A stretch of 64,000 nt of DNA from Streptomyces regalis (GCF_001509475.1 NZ_LLZG01000013.1:1-64000); one strand, 5' to 3'. Counted from the first letter of the stretch, positions 50,259-58,894 are shown. Made by a program: numbers and translations. Notes: generated from the sequence alone by a model not told the origin.

Positions 50259-51038
50259 TCAGCTCGTACGGAACGAAGTGTCGAAGGCCTTCATCCGGTC
50301 GAGGACCCCGTCTGCGGTGGGCTCGTACATCTCGTCGACGATCCGTCCGTCGGCGAGGAAGACGACCCGGTCCGCGTAGGAGGCGGCGACCGGATCATGG
50401 GTGACCATGACGACGGCCTGGCCCAGCGTCCGTACGGAGTCGCGCAGGAAGCCGAGGACCTCCGCACCCGCACGCGAGTCCAGGTTCCCCGTCGGCTCGT
50501 CACCGAAGACGATGTCCGGCTTCGACGCGAGTGCCCGGGCGACGGCGACACGCTGCTGCTGGCCGCCTGAGAGCTGGGTGGGTCGGTGGCTGAGCCGGCC
50601 GGACAGCCCGACCATCTGGATGACGCAGTCCAGCCACTGCTTGTCCGGCTTCCGGCCCGCGATGCCCATCGGGAGCGTGATGTTCTCGAGCGCGGTGAGG
50701 GTCGGCAGCAGGTTGAACGCCTGGAAGATGAAGCCGATCTTGTCCCGGCGGAGCCGGGTGAGCTGCCGGTCCGTCAGGGACCCCAGCTCGACGTCACCGA
50801 CGCGGACCGAACCGGAGGAGAAGCTGTCCAGTCCGGCCACGCAGTGCATCAGCGTGGATTTGCCGGACCCGGAAGGCCCCATGATCGCGGTGAACTGGGA
50901 CTGCCCGAAGCCGACACTGACCCGATCGAGGGCGACCACCCGGGTATCGCCGTCCCCGTAGACCTTGGAGAGCTCTATGGCGCGGGCGGCTGCGGTGGGG
51001 ATGGTGGTGCGCGGGCCGGTGGGCGAGGCGGTGGTCAC
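50259..51038 (-). CDS. ABC transporter ATP-binding protein (MacB/LolD type)
   Basis: A 259-residue ATPase: Walker A MGPSGSGKSTLMHCVAGLD, Q-loop FIFQAFNLLPTLTALENI, signature LSGGQQQRVAVARALASKPD, Walker B IVFGDEPTGNLDSRAGAEVL and H-loop VMVTHDPVAASYADRVVF. This is the LolD/MacB subclass, which partners FtsX-type permeases, as encoded downstream. GTG 51038 has GGAG upstream and gives the normal family start (AIELSKVYGDGDTRVVALDR); longer frames reach into a palindrome-rich leader. Confidence 0.93.
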   Translation of the reverse strand: MTTASPTGPRTTIPTAAARAIELSKVYGDGDTRVVALDRVSVGFGQSQFTAIMGPSGSGKSTLMHCVAGLDSFSSGSVRVGDVELGSLTDRQLTRLRRDKIGFIFQAFNLLPTLTALENITLPMGIAGRKPDKQWLDCVIQMVGLSGRLSHRPTQLSGGQQQRVAVARALASKPDIVFGDEPTGNLDSRAGAEVLGFLRDSVRTLGQAVVMVTHDPVAASYADRVVFLADGRIVDEMYEPTADGVLDRMKAFDTSFRTS

Positions 51039-51195
51039 GGGTACTACTCCGATCGGCGGCAGAGGCAGCGCGGGGCGCAGGCCGCGCAGACGGCCACTGA
51101 CAGCACATGGACGCGGGCGTCCAGGACCCACCCCGCTGGGTACTCCTCCATCGTCCGGTTCATGCGGGTTCCGTGTATCAGCCGAAGTGCCGACC

Positions 51196-51236
51196 ACCTG
51201 AGGCTGATGCGAGAGGCAGTCTCGTGAGCCTCAGGT
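51196..51236. promoter_or_regulatory. long inverted repeat upstream of the ABC exporter operon
   Basis: Arms ACCTGAGGCT (51196-51205) and AGCCTCAGGT (51227-51236), with an inner pair GCGAGA/TCTCGT. It is 158 bp upstream of the ATPase start and may be an operator or cruciform. Some actinomycete exporters of this type are under local repressors; none is adjacent. Confidence 0.5.
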
Positions 51237-51676
51237 ATGCCGTCGTGTCAGCTTCAAGGATGACGCCCGGTGGAAACCCCGTGGGAAACGGGCCTGACGT
51301 GGGGGCCACCATCCCTCCACTGGCGAGACGTGCCACACACCGACAAGACCCACCCCATCGCCGTCTCAGCCATACGGCCGATGCGCAGCCGAGCCGAGCG
51401 ATGCGAGGCTCGTCCACCAGGCGGGCGGAGCGTGGCCCGCACGGCCCACCGTCCTGCACACTGCTCTGCAACTCCGGCCCAACCGGCCGACAACCAGTGG
51501 CAAGAGCTCTACCTGGCGCACGTCGACACTCTCGGCGGCACGGTAGCCCCTGCGGCGACGTCTCACGGCGGCCTGCGCTCATGCCCTGCCCTCCCCCAGG
51601 TCCTCCTTCCTCCCTTTCCTCAGTCCGGCCGGAGGCTCCTCACGGCCGGCTCAGTTGACCCCCAAGTAGCCAACAC
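51237..51676. other. stretch with no recognisable gene
   Basis: 440 bp between the inverted repeat and the YdcF gene. No frame on either strand shows a family motif; it presumably carries promoters of the flanking divergent genes. Confidence 0.4.
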
Positions 51677-52675
51677 ATGATCATCTTTGCTCCCGCAGGC
51701 GTCTTCTTCCTGGTGTTCGCCTGCAGCTTCCTGTACGACCGAAGACTCGTACGCAACGGCGTCTACCTCTTCTTCGCGCTCCTCTCCCTGTCCCTGGGGC
51801 TGTTGTACAAACTGGCGTCGGCGTCCGAGACGGCGCCCCTGGTCCTGCTGTTGACGCTCTGGATCCTCCTCATGCTGCTGCCCTTCGTGCTCGCGGTCTT
51901 CCTGATCGCCAACGGGGTGACGATGCTGCGTCGCGAGGGCAGGAGCCTGGCGAACCTGCTGTCTCTGGCGGCAGGTGGGGGCATCCTGCTGTTCATCGCG
52001 CTGAAGGCGATCGCCAACAGCACCCGCTGGGAGCTGCTGGGCACCCCGCTGGACGCAGTGGGGTTCGTCCTCGGTTACGTGTCGCTGCTGTTCGTGTGCT
52101 TTCTGCTCTACTCGTTCGTCTACGGCAGGATCCGGCACCGGTGCGCCGTCGATTTCGTCGTGGTGCTCGGCTCCGGGCTCATCGGAGGTTCGCGGGTCCC
52201 GCCGCTGCTGGCCGGCCGACTGGACCGGGGACGCGCCGCCTTCGACGCCCGGCGGGCCGAGGGCCGGGAGACGATGCTGCTGACGTCCGGCGGCCAGGGG
52301 CCCGACGAGGACCTCCCCGAAGCGCGGGCGATGGCCGACTACCTCATCACGGCCGGCGTGCCCGCCGACCGGATCCTCATCGAGGACAAGTCCCGCACCA
52401 CCCAGGAGAACCTGCGATTCAGCAAGGCGCTGATGCAGGACCGCAAGACGGACTACCGGGCGCTGGTGGTGACCAACAACTTCCATGTCATGCGCGCCGC
52501 GCAGATCGCCCGCAAGGAGAAGGTCGAGGCACAGGTCATCGGTGCGCCGACGGCCCGCTATTTCTGGCCGAGCGCGACGATCCGCGAGTTCGTGGCCCTC
52601 TTCCTGTCGCACCGGATCCTGAATCTCGGCATCTGCGCGCTGCTGGCCGTCATCGGCCTGCTGCACCTGTACTGA
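51677..52675 (+). CDS. YdcF family membrane protein (DUF218)
   Basis: A 332-residue protein. Four hydrophobic segments occupy the first 130 residues (IIFAPAGVFFLVFACSFLY, GVYLFFALLSLSLGLLYKL, LVLLLTLWILLMLLPFVLAV, LGYVSLLFVCFLLYSFVY). The DUF218 domain follows: CAVDFVVVLGSGLIGGSRVP, MLLTSGGQGPDEDLPEARAM, GVPADRILIEDKSRTTQENL and YRALVVTNNFHVMRAAQIAR. YdcF/SanA-like proteins are linked to cell-envelope integrity, but their reaction is not settled. ATG 51677 has no strong ribosome site. It lies 58 bp before a VanZ gene in the same direction. Confidence 0.88.
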   Translation: MIIFAPAGVFFLVFACSFLYDRRLVRNGVYLFFALLSLSLGLLYKLASASETAPLVLLLTLWILLMLLPFVLAVFLIANGVTMLRREGRSLANLLSLAAGGGILLFIALKAIANSTRWELLGTPLDAVGFVLGYVSLLFVCFLLYSFVYGRIRHRCAVDFVVVLGSGLIGGSRVPPLLAGRLDRGRAAFDARRAEGRETMLLTSGGQGPDEDLPEARAMADYLITAGVPADRILIEDKSRTTQENLRFSKALMQDRKTDYRALVVTNNFHVMRAAQIARKEKVEAQVIGAPTARYFWPSATIREFVALFLSHRILNLGICALLAVIGLLHLY

Positions 52676-52733
52676 TCCCATTTTTCGTGCGCCGAAGCCG
52701 ACCGAGTCCGCGGCGCTGAGAGGAATTTCGCTC

Positions 52734-53873
52734 GTGAGTACGAGGGTGGAGCCGGCCATATGGGCCGCCCTGCTGATGTCCGTGGCCGCGTTCGTGCTGT
52801 TCGTTCCCTATATCGCCGTGCGGTACCGGCGGCGCGGCGAACTGGGCCTGGGCAACATGGCATTGGCGTTCGCCGGGCCTCTCTACGGCCTGGCTCTGTT
52901 CTTCTACGTGTTCGCACCGTTCCCACCCATGCGGCACGATTTCTGTGCGGGCATCGGTGTTCGCCGACCGCAGCTGATCCCCTTCCACTTCCTGCACGAC
53001 ATGGGGAAGTCCGCCACCGGAAGCGGCGGCCCCATGGCGATGCTGAACAACCCGGCGCTGACCCAAGTGCTGCTGAACGTGGCGCTCTTCATACCTCTGG
53101 GCATGTTCGTCCGGTACATGTTCGGGCGCAGCGTGCCCGTCACCGTTGCCATCGGCCTGGGTGTGTCCCTCCTGATCGAGACGACACAACTGACCGGAGA
53201 CTGGTTCATCTACCCGTGCGCCTACCGGCTGTTCGACGTCGACGACCTGATCGCGAACGGCCTGGGAGGTCTGATCGGTGCGCTGGCCGCCCCCCTGCTC
53301 AGTGCCGTGCCCGGTCAGCGGGTCCACGCCGAACCGGGAGAGCCGCGCCCGATCACCTGGCGCAGGCGGCTGCTGGCGTCCGCGTGCGACCTGATGAGCT
53401 TCGCCTTCCTCTATGTGCCGACCGTCGCCGCCTGCGCGGCGCTGATGTGGATCTGGCAGGGGGGCCTGTCCGCCGGTGGTACACCTGCGTACTCGTATTT
53501 CTTCTTCGACGCGACCGTCGAACGTGTCGGGTTCTGGGTGCCGTGGCTGGTGCTCACCGTCGGAATTCCTCTGGCAGGCAGCGGGGCCAGTCTCGGGCAG
53601 CACATCGTCAAGTTGCAGGCGGCCACCGCTGACGGCCGCCGACCGGACGTGAAGGCGAGACTCCTGCGCGGCCTGACGGGTGTCGGCGGCTTCCTCCTCC
53701 TCAACCACTTCGAGTCGTTGTCCGGCCCTGTCGTCGTCCTGGCCGCCGTCTCGCTCATCGCGCTGTTCAGGACATCGCGGCACCGCGGCTTCTCCTACCT
53801 CTGCGCGAGACTGACGATGACGGACTCCCGCACCCCGACCGGGCAAGCGGCACCCACCGAACTCGTGCACTGA
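52734..53873 (+). CDS. VanZ-RDD membrane protein
   Basis: A 379-residue membrane protein with two domains. The first (to about residue 190) is VanZ-like: IPFHFLHDMGK, LNVALFIPLGMFVRYMFGRS, LLIETTQLTGDWFIYPCAYR and LFDVDDLIANGLGGLIGALA, the acidic FDVDD motif being diagnostic. The second resembles RDD: RRRLLASACDLMSFAFLYV, PLAGSGASLGQHIVKLQAAT and RPDVKARLLRGLTGVGGFLL. VanZ relatives influence lipoglycopeptide susceptibility and the cell envelope. GTG 52734 has AGGA upstream. A terminator follows the stop. Confidence 0.88.
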   Translation: MSTRVEPAIWAALLMSVAAFVLFVPYIAVRYRRRGELGLGNMALAFAGPLYGLALFFYVFAPFPPMRHDFCAGIGVRRPQLIPFHFLHDMGKSATGSGGPMAMLNNPALTQVLLNVALFIPLGMFVRYMFGRSVPVTVAIGLGVSLLIETTQLTGDWFIYPCAYRLFDVDDLIANGLGGLIGALAAPLLSAVPGQRVHAEPGEPRPITWRRRLLASACDLMSFAFLYVPTVAACAALMWIWQGGLSAGGTPAYSYFFFDATVERVGFWVPWLVLTVGIPLAGSGASLGQHIVKLQAATADGRRPDVKARLLRGLTGVGGFLLLNHFESLSGPVVVLAAVSLIALFRTSRHRGFSYLCARLTMTDSRTPTGQAAPTELVH

Positions 53874-53878
53874 CTCGA

Positions 53879-53908
53879 CCCCCGCCGCTGAGGCATGTCC
53901 CAGCGGGG
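53879..53908 (+). terminator. terminator of the VanZ-RDD gene
   Basis: CCCCGCCGCTG paired with CAGCGGGG, one small bulge, 10-base loop, immediately after the stop. Confidence 0.5.
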
Positions 53909-53915
53909 CTCACTG

Positions 53916-54020
53916 TCAGGACAGGCGGGCTATGTCGTCGTCGCTCATCCCTCTGAGGACGAAGCGTTGGATCTTGCCGCTCGGCGTCTGCCCCTCGTCG
54001 TCGCGGTACCGCTGACCGCA
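53916..54020 (-). pseudogene. acyl-CoA synthetase / AMP-binding enzyme, C-terminal relic
   Basis: The minus strand reads RYRDDEGQTPSGKIQRFVLR then GMSDDDIARLS and TGA at 53916. TPSGKIQRFVLR is the A10 motif holding the catalytic lysine at the very end of ANL-family acyl-CoA synthetases. The reading loses similarity about 35 residues upstream, so only the last exon-like tip of the gene remains. Confidence 0.6.
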
Positions 54021-54785
54021 GCAGCGTTCAGAGTGATTTCAGAGCTACGGGGACGACACGCGGAAGCGGCGAGCGAGGCCGCCGTGATCACTCGGAGCCG
54101 GGCGGACGTTCACTGACAAGTTCAGCGCGAGACGGACACGAACACCCACGCGCCCGAGGCCTACTGCGGAAACCGCCGCCTGTCACGCGCGACGACGACA
54201 CACAGGGGCGAGTTCGACAAATGCGAACGGTTCCCGTCTGGCCCCACAGCCCCGACCTGAAGTCGACATCTTCGGACGGCCGGAGCCGTGCCCTGCGGCC
54301 GTTCGTCCCTCCGCGCACCAGCTTGGCCTTCTCGCAGTCTGCCTCCTTGACCTGCACTTACCCAGCCGGGAACACGGAAGTTGGCAGATTCGACCCGGAT
54401 TCGACCCGACGTCGCTTCCCCCTACCTTTGATCGGGCTTGAACTGGGACAACGCAAAATTCTGCCGGTGTACCACCTCAAGGACCGGCAAGAATTTTCAC
54501 AATCAAGACTAAGACCGGCACTAACGGGCAATTTCGGCAGCGCCGCGAACGGATGTACTCGATCCAGCCGTCTGCGGCCACCTCGGGCGCAATCCCATCG
54601 CCCGCGCCGTCTCAGCGCCCGTTCCAGTGATCAGCAACAGGAAGAGCAAAGCTATGACCAGGCATTTTACAGAAGTCCTTCCGCCTGACAGAAGCCACCT
54701 TGCGTGGTGGACGCAGCCCTCAGGACCCTGATCCCAACCACGGCACGCGGGGCGACGACGCCCCGCCGACAGGGACGGGAACCCC
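54021..54785. other. long gap upstream of the vanA-like gene
   Basis: 765 bp with no recognised gene and a visibly lower GC content between about 54440 and 54560. A stem-loop with arms AAAATTCTGCCGGT (54455-54468) and ACCGGCAAGAATTTT (54483-54497, one-base bulge) lies here, with further ACCGGCA copies nearby at 54513. Confidence 0.45.
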
Positions 54786-55856
54786 ATGCCTCACACGACC
54801 GCCTTCGCCAGGAACCAGTGGTACGTCGCCGCCTACAGCCACGAGGTCGGGCGCGAGTTGCTCGGCCGGACGATCCTCGGGGAGACCCTCGTCCTGTACC
54901 GCACGGAGGAGGACGGGACGCCGGTCGTCCTGCACGACCGGTGTGTGCACCGGCGCTATCCGCTGTCCGAGGCCCCGACCCGCCTTGACGGCGACCGGAT
55001 CGTGTGCGGGTACCACGGGTTCACGTACGACACGACCGGTGCGTGCGTGTACGTGCCGGGGCAGAAGCGCATCCCCCGTACGGCGCGCGTGGCTTCCTAC
55101 CCCGTCGTCGAGCAGGACTCGCTGATCTGGGTGTGGATCGGTGACCCGGCGCTCGCCGACCCCCAGGGCATCCCGCGGGCCAAGCACCTCGACTCCCCCG
55201 GCTGGGTCACCGTGCGCGGCATGGAGCCCATCGACTGCGACTACGGCCTCCTCGTCGACAACCTCCTCGACCTGTCCCACGAGACCTACCTCCACGGCGG
55301 TTACATCGGTACCCCCGAGGTCGCCGAGACGCCGATCACCACCGAGGTCGACGAGGGCGCCGGCATCGTGCGGGTCAGCCGGCACATGGACGACGCCGAG
55401 TGCCCGCCGTTCTACGCCAAGTCCACCGGCATCGAGGGCCGCATCACCCGCTGGCAGGACATCGAGTACCACGCCCCGTGCCTGTACCTGCTGCACAGCC
55501 GCGTCGCCCCGGTCGGCGTGGTGCCGGAGCCGGACGGCAGTGACCCGGGCGGCTTCCACACCGAGGTCACTTACGCCATCACGCCGTCCGGCGACGGCAA
55601 GGTGTACGACTTCTGGGCGGTCTCCCGGGACTGGGCGACGGACGACGACGAGGTCACCGAGTTCCTGCGCAGCAACAACCACACCGTCGTCATGCAGGAC
55701 GTCACCGCCCTCAACCTGCTGCAGCAGACCCTCGGCACCGAGCGCACCGGCTACCAGGAGCTGAGCATCAATATCGACACCGGCGGCCTGGCCGCCCGCC
55801 GTATCCTCGCCCGGCTGGTCGAGGAGGGCGACAAGCCCGTGGAGAAGGTCCTGTGA
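54786..55856 (+). CDS. vanA: Rieske aromatic oxygenase, vanillate O-demethylase oxygenase-like
   Basis: A 356-residue Rieske non-heme iron oxygenase. The Rieske [2Fe-2S] ligands are Cys53/His55 in DRCVHRRYPLS and Cys74/His77 in VCGYHGFTYD. The mononuclear iron site is DNLLDLSHETYLHGGYIG with His165 and His170. VanA-type enzymes demethylate vanillate to protocatechuate using electrons from the VanB reductase encoded 197 bp downstream. The start ATG 54786 has AGGGACGG-like bases upstream. The stop overlaps the next small gene by 4 bp. Related O-demethylases and phenylpropanoid or phthalate oxygenases share this plan, so the substrate is inferred. Confidence 0.87.
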   Translation: MPHTTAFARNQWYVAAYSHEVGRELLGRTILGETLVLYRTEEDGTPVVLHDRCVHRRYPLSEAPTRLDGDRIVCGYHGFTYDTTGACVYVPGQKRIPRTARVASYPVVEQDSLIWVWIGDPALADPQGIPRAKHLDSPGWVTVRGMEPIDCDYGLLVDNLLDLSHETYLHGGYIGTPEVAETPITTEVDEGAGIVRVSRHMDDAECPPFYAKSTGIEGRITRWQDIEYHAPCLYLLHSRVAPVGVVPEPDGSDPGGFHTEVTYAITPSGDGKVYDFWAVSRDWATDDDEVTEFLRSNNHTVVMQDVTALNLLQQTLGTERTGYQELSINIDTGGLAARRILARLVEEGDKPVEKVL

Positions 55857-56056
55857 GCGGTAGCCCCACCGGGGAGATCTACCGCATCGACTGGCTGCCG
55901 GGCACCGACATCCTGCACGGCACCTGTCACTGCGGACGCGAGTACACCTCGCAGGACCCGATCGAGATGTGGGAGTGGATGCTCGCCCACCCCCAGGGAC
56001 ACCAGCCACAGGGACACGAGCCGCAAGGACACGAGCCGCAAGGAAACAGCTCATGA
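55853..56056 (+). CDS. small Cys/His protein between vanA and vanB, with GHxPQ repeats
   Basis: A 67-residue protein; GTG 55853 overlaps the oxygenase stop and its own stop overlaps the reductase ATG, each by 4 bp, so it should be translated with both. The core has IYRIDWLPGTDILHGTCHCG then REYTSQDPIEMWEWMLAHP. The tail repeats PQGHQ/PQGHE/PQGHE/PQGN. CHCG with flanking His residues is a possible metal site. Function unknown; a redox or assembly accessory of the Rieske enzyme is a guess. The repeated tail is encoded by a 15-bp tandem repeat. Confidence 0.75.
   Translation: MSGSPTGEIYRIDWLPGTDILHGTCHCGREYTSQDPIEMWEWMLAHPQGHQPQGHEPQGHEPQGNSS
55992..56045 (+). repeat. 15-bp tandem repeats encoding the PQGHx tail
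   Basis: Three to four imperfect units around CCGCAAGGACACGAG in the 3' end of the small gene. Copy number could vary between strains. Confidence 0.6.
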
Positions 56057-56991
56057 CCGTGTACGAAGCCGAACTCGTCGTCGACCGCAAGGAGTTCGCG
56101 GCCGACGGCGTGCTCGCCCTCACCCTGCGCCACCCGCTGGGCGAGGAACTCCCGGCGTGGGAGCCGGGCGCGCACATCGATGTCGTTCTCGGTCCGGAGC
56201 TGGAGCGGCAGTACTCGCTGTGCGGCGATCCGGCGGACCGGGACGCCTGGCGGATCGCCGTGCTCCGGGAGCCGGACGGGCGGGGCGGATCCGCCCATGT
56301 GCACGAGCAGTTGGGGCAGGGCGACAAGGTCCGGGTGCGCGGGCCGCGCAACCACTTCGCCCTGCGGCCCGCGCCCCGCTACCGCTTCATCGCCGGCGGC
56401 ATCGGCATCACGCCGGTCCTGCCGATGCTGGCGGCGGCGGAGGCCGCGGGGGCGGAGTGGACCCTGCTGTACGGCGGACGGACCCGCCGGTCCATGGCGT
56501 TCACCGAGGAGTTGAGCCGCTACGGCGGCGACCGCATCACCGTAGCCCCACAGGACGAGACCGGCCTTCTGGACCTCACCTCGGTGCTCGACGACGTTCC
56601 CGAGGGCACGCTCGTCTATTGCTGCGGACCCGGGCCCCTGCTCGACGCGGTGGAGGCGCGGTGCCCGGCCGGGCTGCTGCACGTGGAGCGGTTCGCGCCG
56701 AAGGAGCAGGAGGGCGGCGAGAACACGGAGTTCGAGGTCGAGCTGGCGCAGAGCGGCAAGACGCTCACCGTCTCCCCGGACGTCTCCGTGCTCGACGCCG
56801 TGCGCGCCGCCGGTGTCGAGGTGCTGTTCTCCTGCACCGAGGGCACGTGCGGGACCTGCGAGACCGACGTCCTCGACGGCACTCCGGAGCACCGGGACTC
56901 CGTGCTCACGCAGGAGGAGCAGGAGAGCGGCGAGACGATGATGATCTGTGTGTCCCGGTGTCGCGGGAAGCGGCTCGTGCTGGACCTGTGA
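56053..56991 (+). CDS. vanB: oxidoreductase, vanillate O-demethylase reductase-like
   Basis: A 312-residue class-IA oxygenase reductase. The FAD/FMN domain has EPGAHIDVVLGPELERQYSL and FIAGGIGITPVLPMLAAAE; the NAD domain has LLYGGRTRRSMAF and YCCGPGPLLDAVEA. The C-terminal plant-type [2Fe-2S] ferredoxin holds Cys261, Cys266 and Cys269 (FSCTEGTCGTCETD) and Cys299 (MMICVSRC). It passes electrons from NADH to the VanA-like Rieske protein. Its last 86 bp overlap the end of the IclR gene on the other strand. Confidence 0.9.
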   Translation: MTVYEAELVVDRKEFAADGVLALTLRHPLGEELPAWEPGAHIDVVLGPELERQYSLCGDPADRDAWRIAVLREPDGRGGSAHVHEQLGQGDKVRVRGPRNHFALRPAPRYRFIAGGIGITPVLPMLAAAEAAGAEWTLLYGGRTRRSMAFTEELSRYGGDRITVAPQDETGLLDLTSVLDDVPEGTLVYCCGPGPLLDAVEARCPAGLLHVERFAPKEQEGGENTEFEVELAQSGKTLTVSPDVSVLDAVRAAGVEVLFSCTEGTCGTCETDVLDGTPEHRDSVLTQEEQESGETMMICVSRCRGKRLVLDL

Positions 56992-57757
56992 TCCTCAGGT
57001 CGGCCTCGATCCGGGCCACCGCCGCGAGCAGATGCGGCAGCAGATCCGCACAGATCGAGTCCACCGAGTTGCGGCCGGCGTGCACCGCGATGTTCACGCC
57101 GGCCACCACCTCTCCGTCCCGCTCCCGCACCGGGGCGGCCACCGACCGGAGCCCCTCCTCCAACTCCTGGTCGACGATGGCGTATCCCTGCCGACGGACC
57201 CGCCGCAGTTCCGCCCGCAGGGCGTCCGGCGAGGTGATGGTGCGCCCGGTCAGCGGCTTCAACTCCGCCCTGCTGAGCCGGACTTCGACCTGCTCCTCCG
57301 GTAGATGGGCGAGGATCACCCGGCCCACCGACGTCACATACGCCGGGAAGCGGGTGCCGACCGTGATGGACGCCGACATGATGCGACGGGTCGGCACCCG
57401 CGCCACGTACACGACGTCGTCGCCGTCCAGGACGCACAGCGACGACGACTCCCGTACCTGCGCCACGAGTTGCTCCAGATGCGGCTCGGCGATCTGGGGC
57501 AGCGTGTAGCTGGAGAGGTAGGAATAGCCCAGCTCCAGCACGCGCGGCGTGAGGCGGAAGAGCCGTCCGTCCTGGTGGACGTAGCCGAGGTCGGCGAGGG
57601 TCAGCAGCAGTCGGCGGGCGGCGGCGCGGGTCAGATCGCAGGCGTGGGCGACCTCGCTCAGTGTGCGGGCAGGGTGCTCGGCGTCGAAGGAGCGGATCAC
57701 GGCGAGGCCGCGCTCGAAGGACCTCACCAAGTGTGGTGCGCGGTCTCCCGGAAGCAT
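56906..57757 (-). CDS. IclR family transcriptional regulator (PcaR-like)
   Basis: A 283-residue IclR regulator: HTH at RSFERGLAVIRSF and ARTLSEVAHACDLTRAAARR then LLLTLADLGYVHQDG; ligand domain with ELGYSYLSSYTLPQIAEPHL, SSLCVLDGDDVVYVARVPTR, IMSASITVGTRFPAYVTSVG and YAIVDQELEEGLRSVAAPV. The SFDAEHPARTLSEVA start places it with PcaR/PcaU-type regulators of aromatic acid use. ATG 57757 has GGAGG upstream. It is convergent with vanB (86-bp overlap) and divergent from the ABC transporter operon. The C-terminal 25 residues, in the overlap, are Ser/Arg-rich and atypical. Confidence 0.88.
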   Translation of the reverse strand: MLPGDRAPHLVRSFERGLAVIRSFDAEHPARTLSEVAHACDLTRAAARRLLLTLADLGYVHQDGRLFRLTPRVLELGYSYLSSYTLPQIAEPHLEQLVAQVRESSSLCVLDGDDVVYVARVPTRRIMSASITVGTRFPAYVTSVGRVILAHLPEEQVEVRLSRAELKPLTGRTITSPDALRAELRRVRRQGYAIVDQELEEGLRSVAAPVRERDGEVVAGVNIAVHAGRNSVDSICADLLPHLLAAVARIEADLRITGPARAASRDTGTHRSSSSRRSPAPPA

Positions 57758-57853
57758 CGCCACCTCCAATGGCGTCAACCATGTTGTCGGCATACCAACT
57801 GCCCTGGCTCAGTTGAGACTTCTACCTTCCCGCCGGGCATTCCCACGCACTAC

Positions 57854-57870
57854 TGTGCGCCTTGCGCACA
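57854..57870. promoter_or_regulatory. TGTGCGC-CTT-GCGCACA dyad in the IclR/ABC divergent promoter
   Basis: A perfect 7-bp-arm palindrome with 3-bp spacer, 56 bp before the binding-protein start and 97 bp from the IclR start: the expected place and size for an IclR-type operator. Confidence 0.6.
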
Positions 57871-57925
57871 ACCTGTCGGAACACCGCTGCACCCGTTGTC
57901 TGTAGTTGTCTGTACAGGAGGAGCC

Positions 57926-58894
57926 ATGCGTCGTCTGTCGGCCGTTCTCACCGCCGGCGTCCTGCTGCTGGTCGCGACGGCCTGTGGCTCGTCCGACGGC
58001 GGTTCGCCGGAGGCGGGCGCGTCGTCCGGCGGTGTCACCACGGTCAAGCTCGGACTCATCCCGATCGTGGATGTCGCGCCGCTGTATCTCGGCCAGAAGA
58101 AGGGCTTCTTCGAGAAGCAGGGCCTGAAACTGGAGTTCACCGCCGCTCAGGGCGGTGCGGCGATCGTGCCCGGCGTGGTCAGCGGGCAGTTCCAGTTCGG
58201 CTTCAGCAATGTGACGTCCCTGATGGTCGCCCAGACCAACGGCGTCCCGGTGAAGGCCGTCGCCAACGGCATCGCCTCGACCGGTGTGCGGGGCAAGGAC
58301 TTCAACGGCCTCATGGTCAAGAAGGACAGCCCCCTCAAGTCGCCGGAGCAGCTGGAGGGCAAGAAGGTCGCCATCAACACCCTGAAGAACATCAACGAGA
58401 CCGCGGTCCGCCAGGCCGTGCGCAAGGCCGGTGGCGACCCGGACAAGGTGAACCTCGTCGAGATGCCCTTCGACCAGATGCCCGCCGCCCTCGACAACGG
58501 CCAGATCGACGCCGCGTGCGTGGTGGAGCCGGCGACTGCCACCATCCGCAGCCAGGGCGGCCGGGAGATCGCCTCGCCCTTGGTCGACGTCGCGCCGGAG
58601 GTCACCGTCGCGATGTACTTCACCTCGGCGCAGTACGCGCAGCAACACCCGGACGTGGTCAAGAAGTTCCAGGCGGCCACCGCCGAGTCCCTCGCGTACG
58701 CCGGGGCCCACCCGGACGAGGCACGGCAGATCGTCACGACGTACACCAAGATCCCGGCGTCGGTGCTGGAGCAGGTGATCCTGCCGAAGTGGCCGGCCGA
58801 GCCGAACCGCTCCTCCATCGAGGCGCTCATGAAGCTCGGCGAGGAGGACGGCCTCTTCAAGAAGACGCCCGACCTGGACGCGCTGCTGCCGTGA
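57926..58894 (+). CDS. ABC transporter substrate-binding lipoprotein (SsuA/ThiY/NMT1 type)
   Basis: A 322-residue lipoprotein: signal MRRLSAVLTAGVLLLVATAC with Cys20 as lipid site. NMT1-like core: VKLGLIPIVDVAPLYLGQKK, GFFEKQGLKLEFTAAQGGAA, VPGVVSGQFQFGFSNVTSLM, SPLKSPEQLEGKKVAINTLK and MPAALDNGQIDAACVVEPAT. This class binds sulfonates, taurine, pyrimidine precursors or aromatic acids. ATG 57926 has AGGAGG. Being divergent from a PcaR-like regulator and beside vanAB, an aromatic acid cargo is plausible but unproven. Confidence 0.9.
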   Translation: MRRLSAVLTAGVLLLVATACGSSDGGSPEAGASSGGVTTVKLGLIPIVDVAPLYLGQKKGFFEKQGLKLEFTAAQGGAAIVPGVVSGQFQFGFSNVTSLMVAQTNGVPVKAVANGIASTGVRGKDFNGLMVKKDSPLKSPEQLEGKKVAINTLKNINETAVRQAVRKAGGDPDKVNLVEMPFDQMPAALDNGQIDAACVVEPATATIRSQGGREIASPLVDVAPEVTVAMYFTSAQYAQQHPDVVKKFQAATAESLAYAGAHPDEARQIVTTYTKIPASVLEQVILPKWPAEPNRSSIEALMKLGEEDGLFKKTPDLDALLP

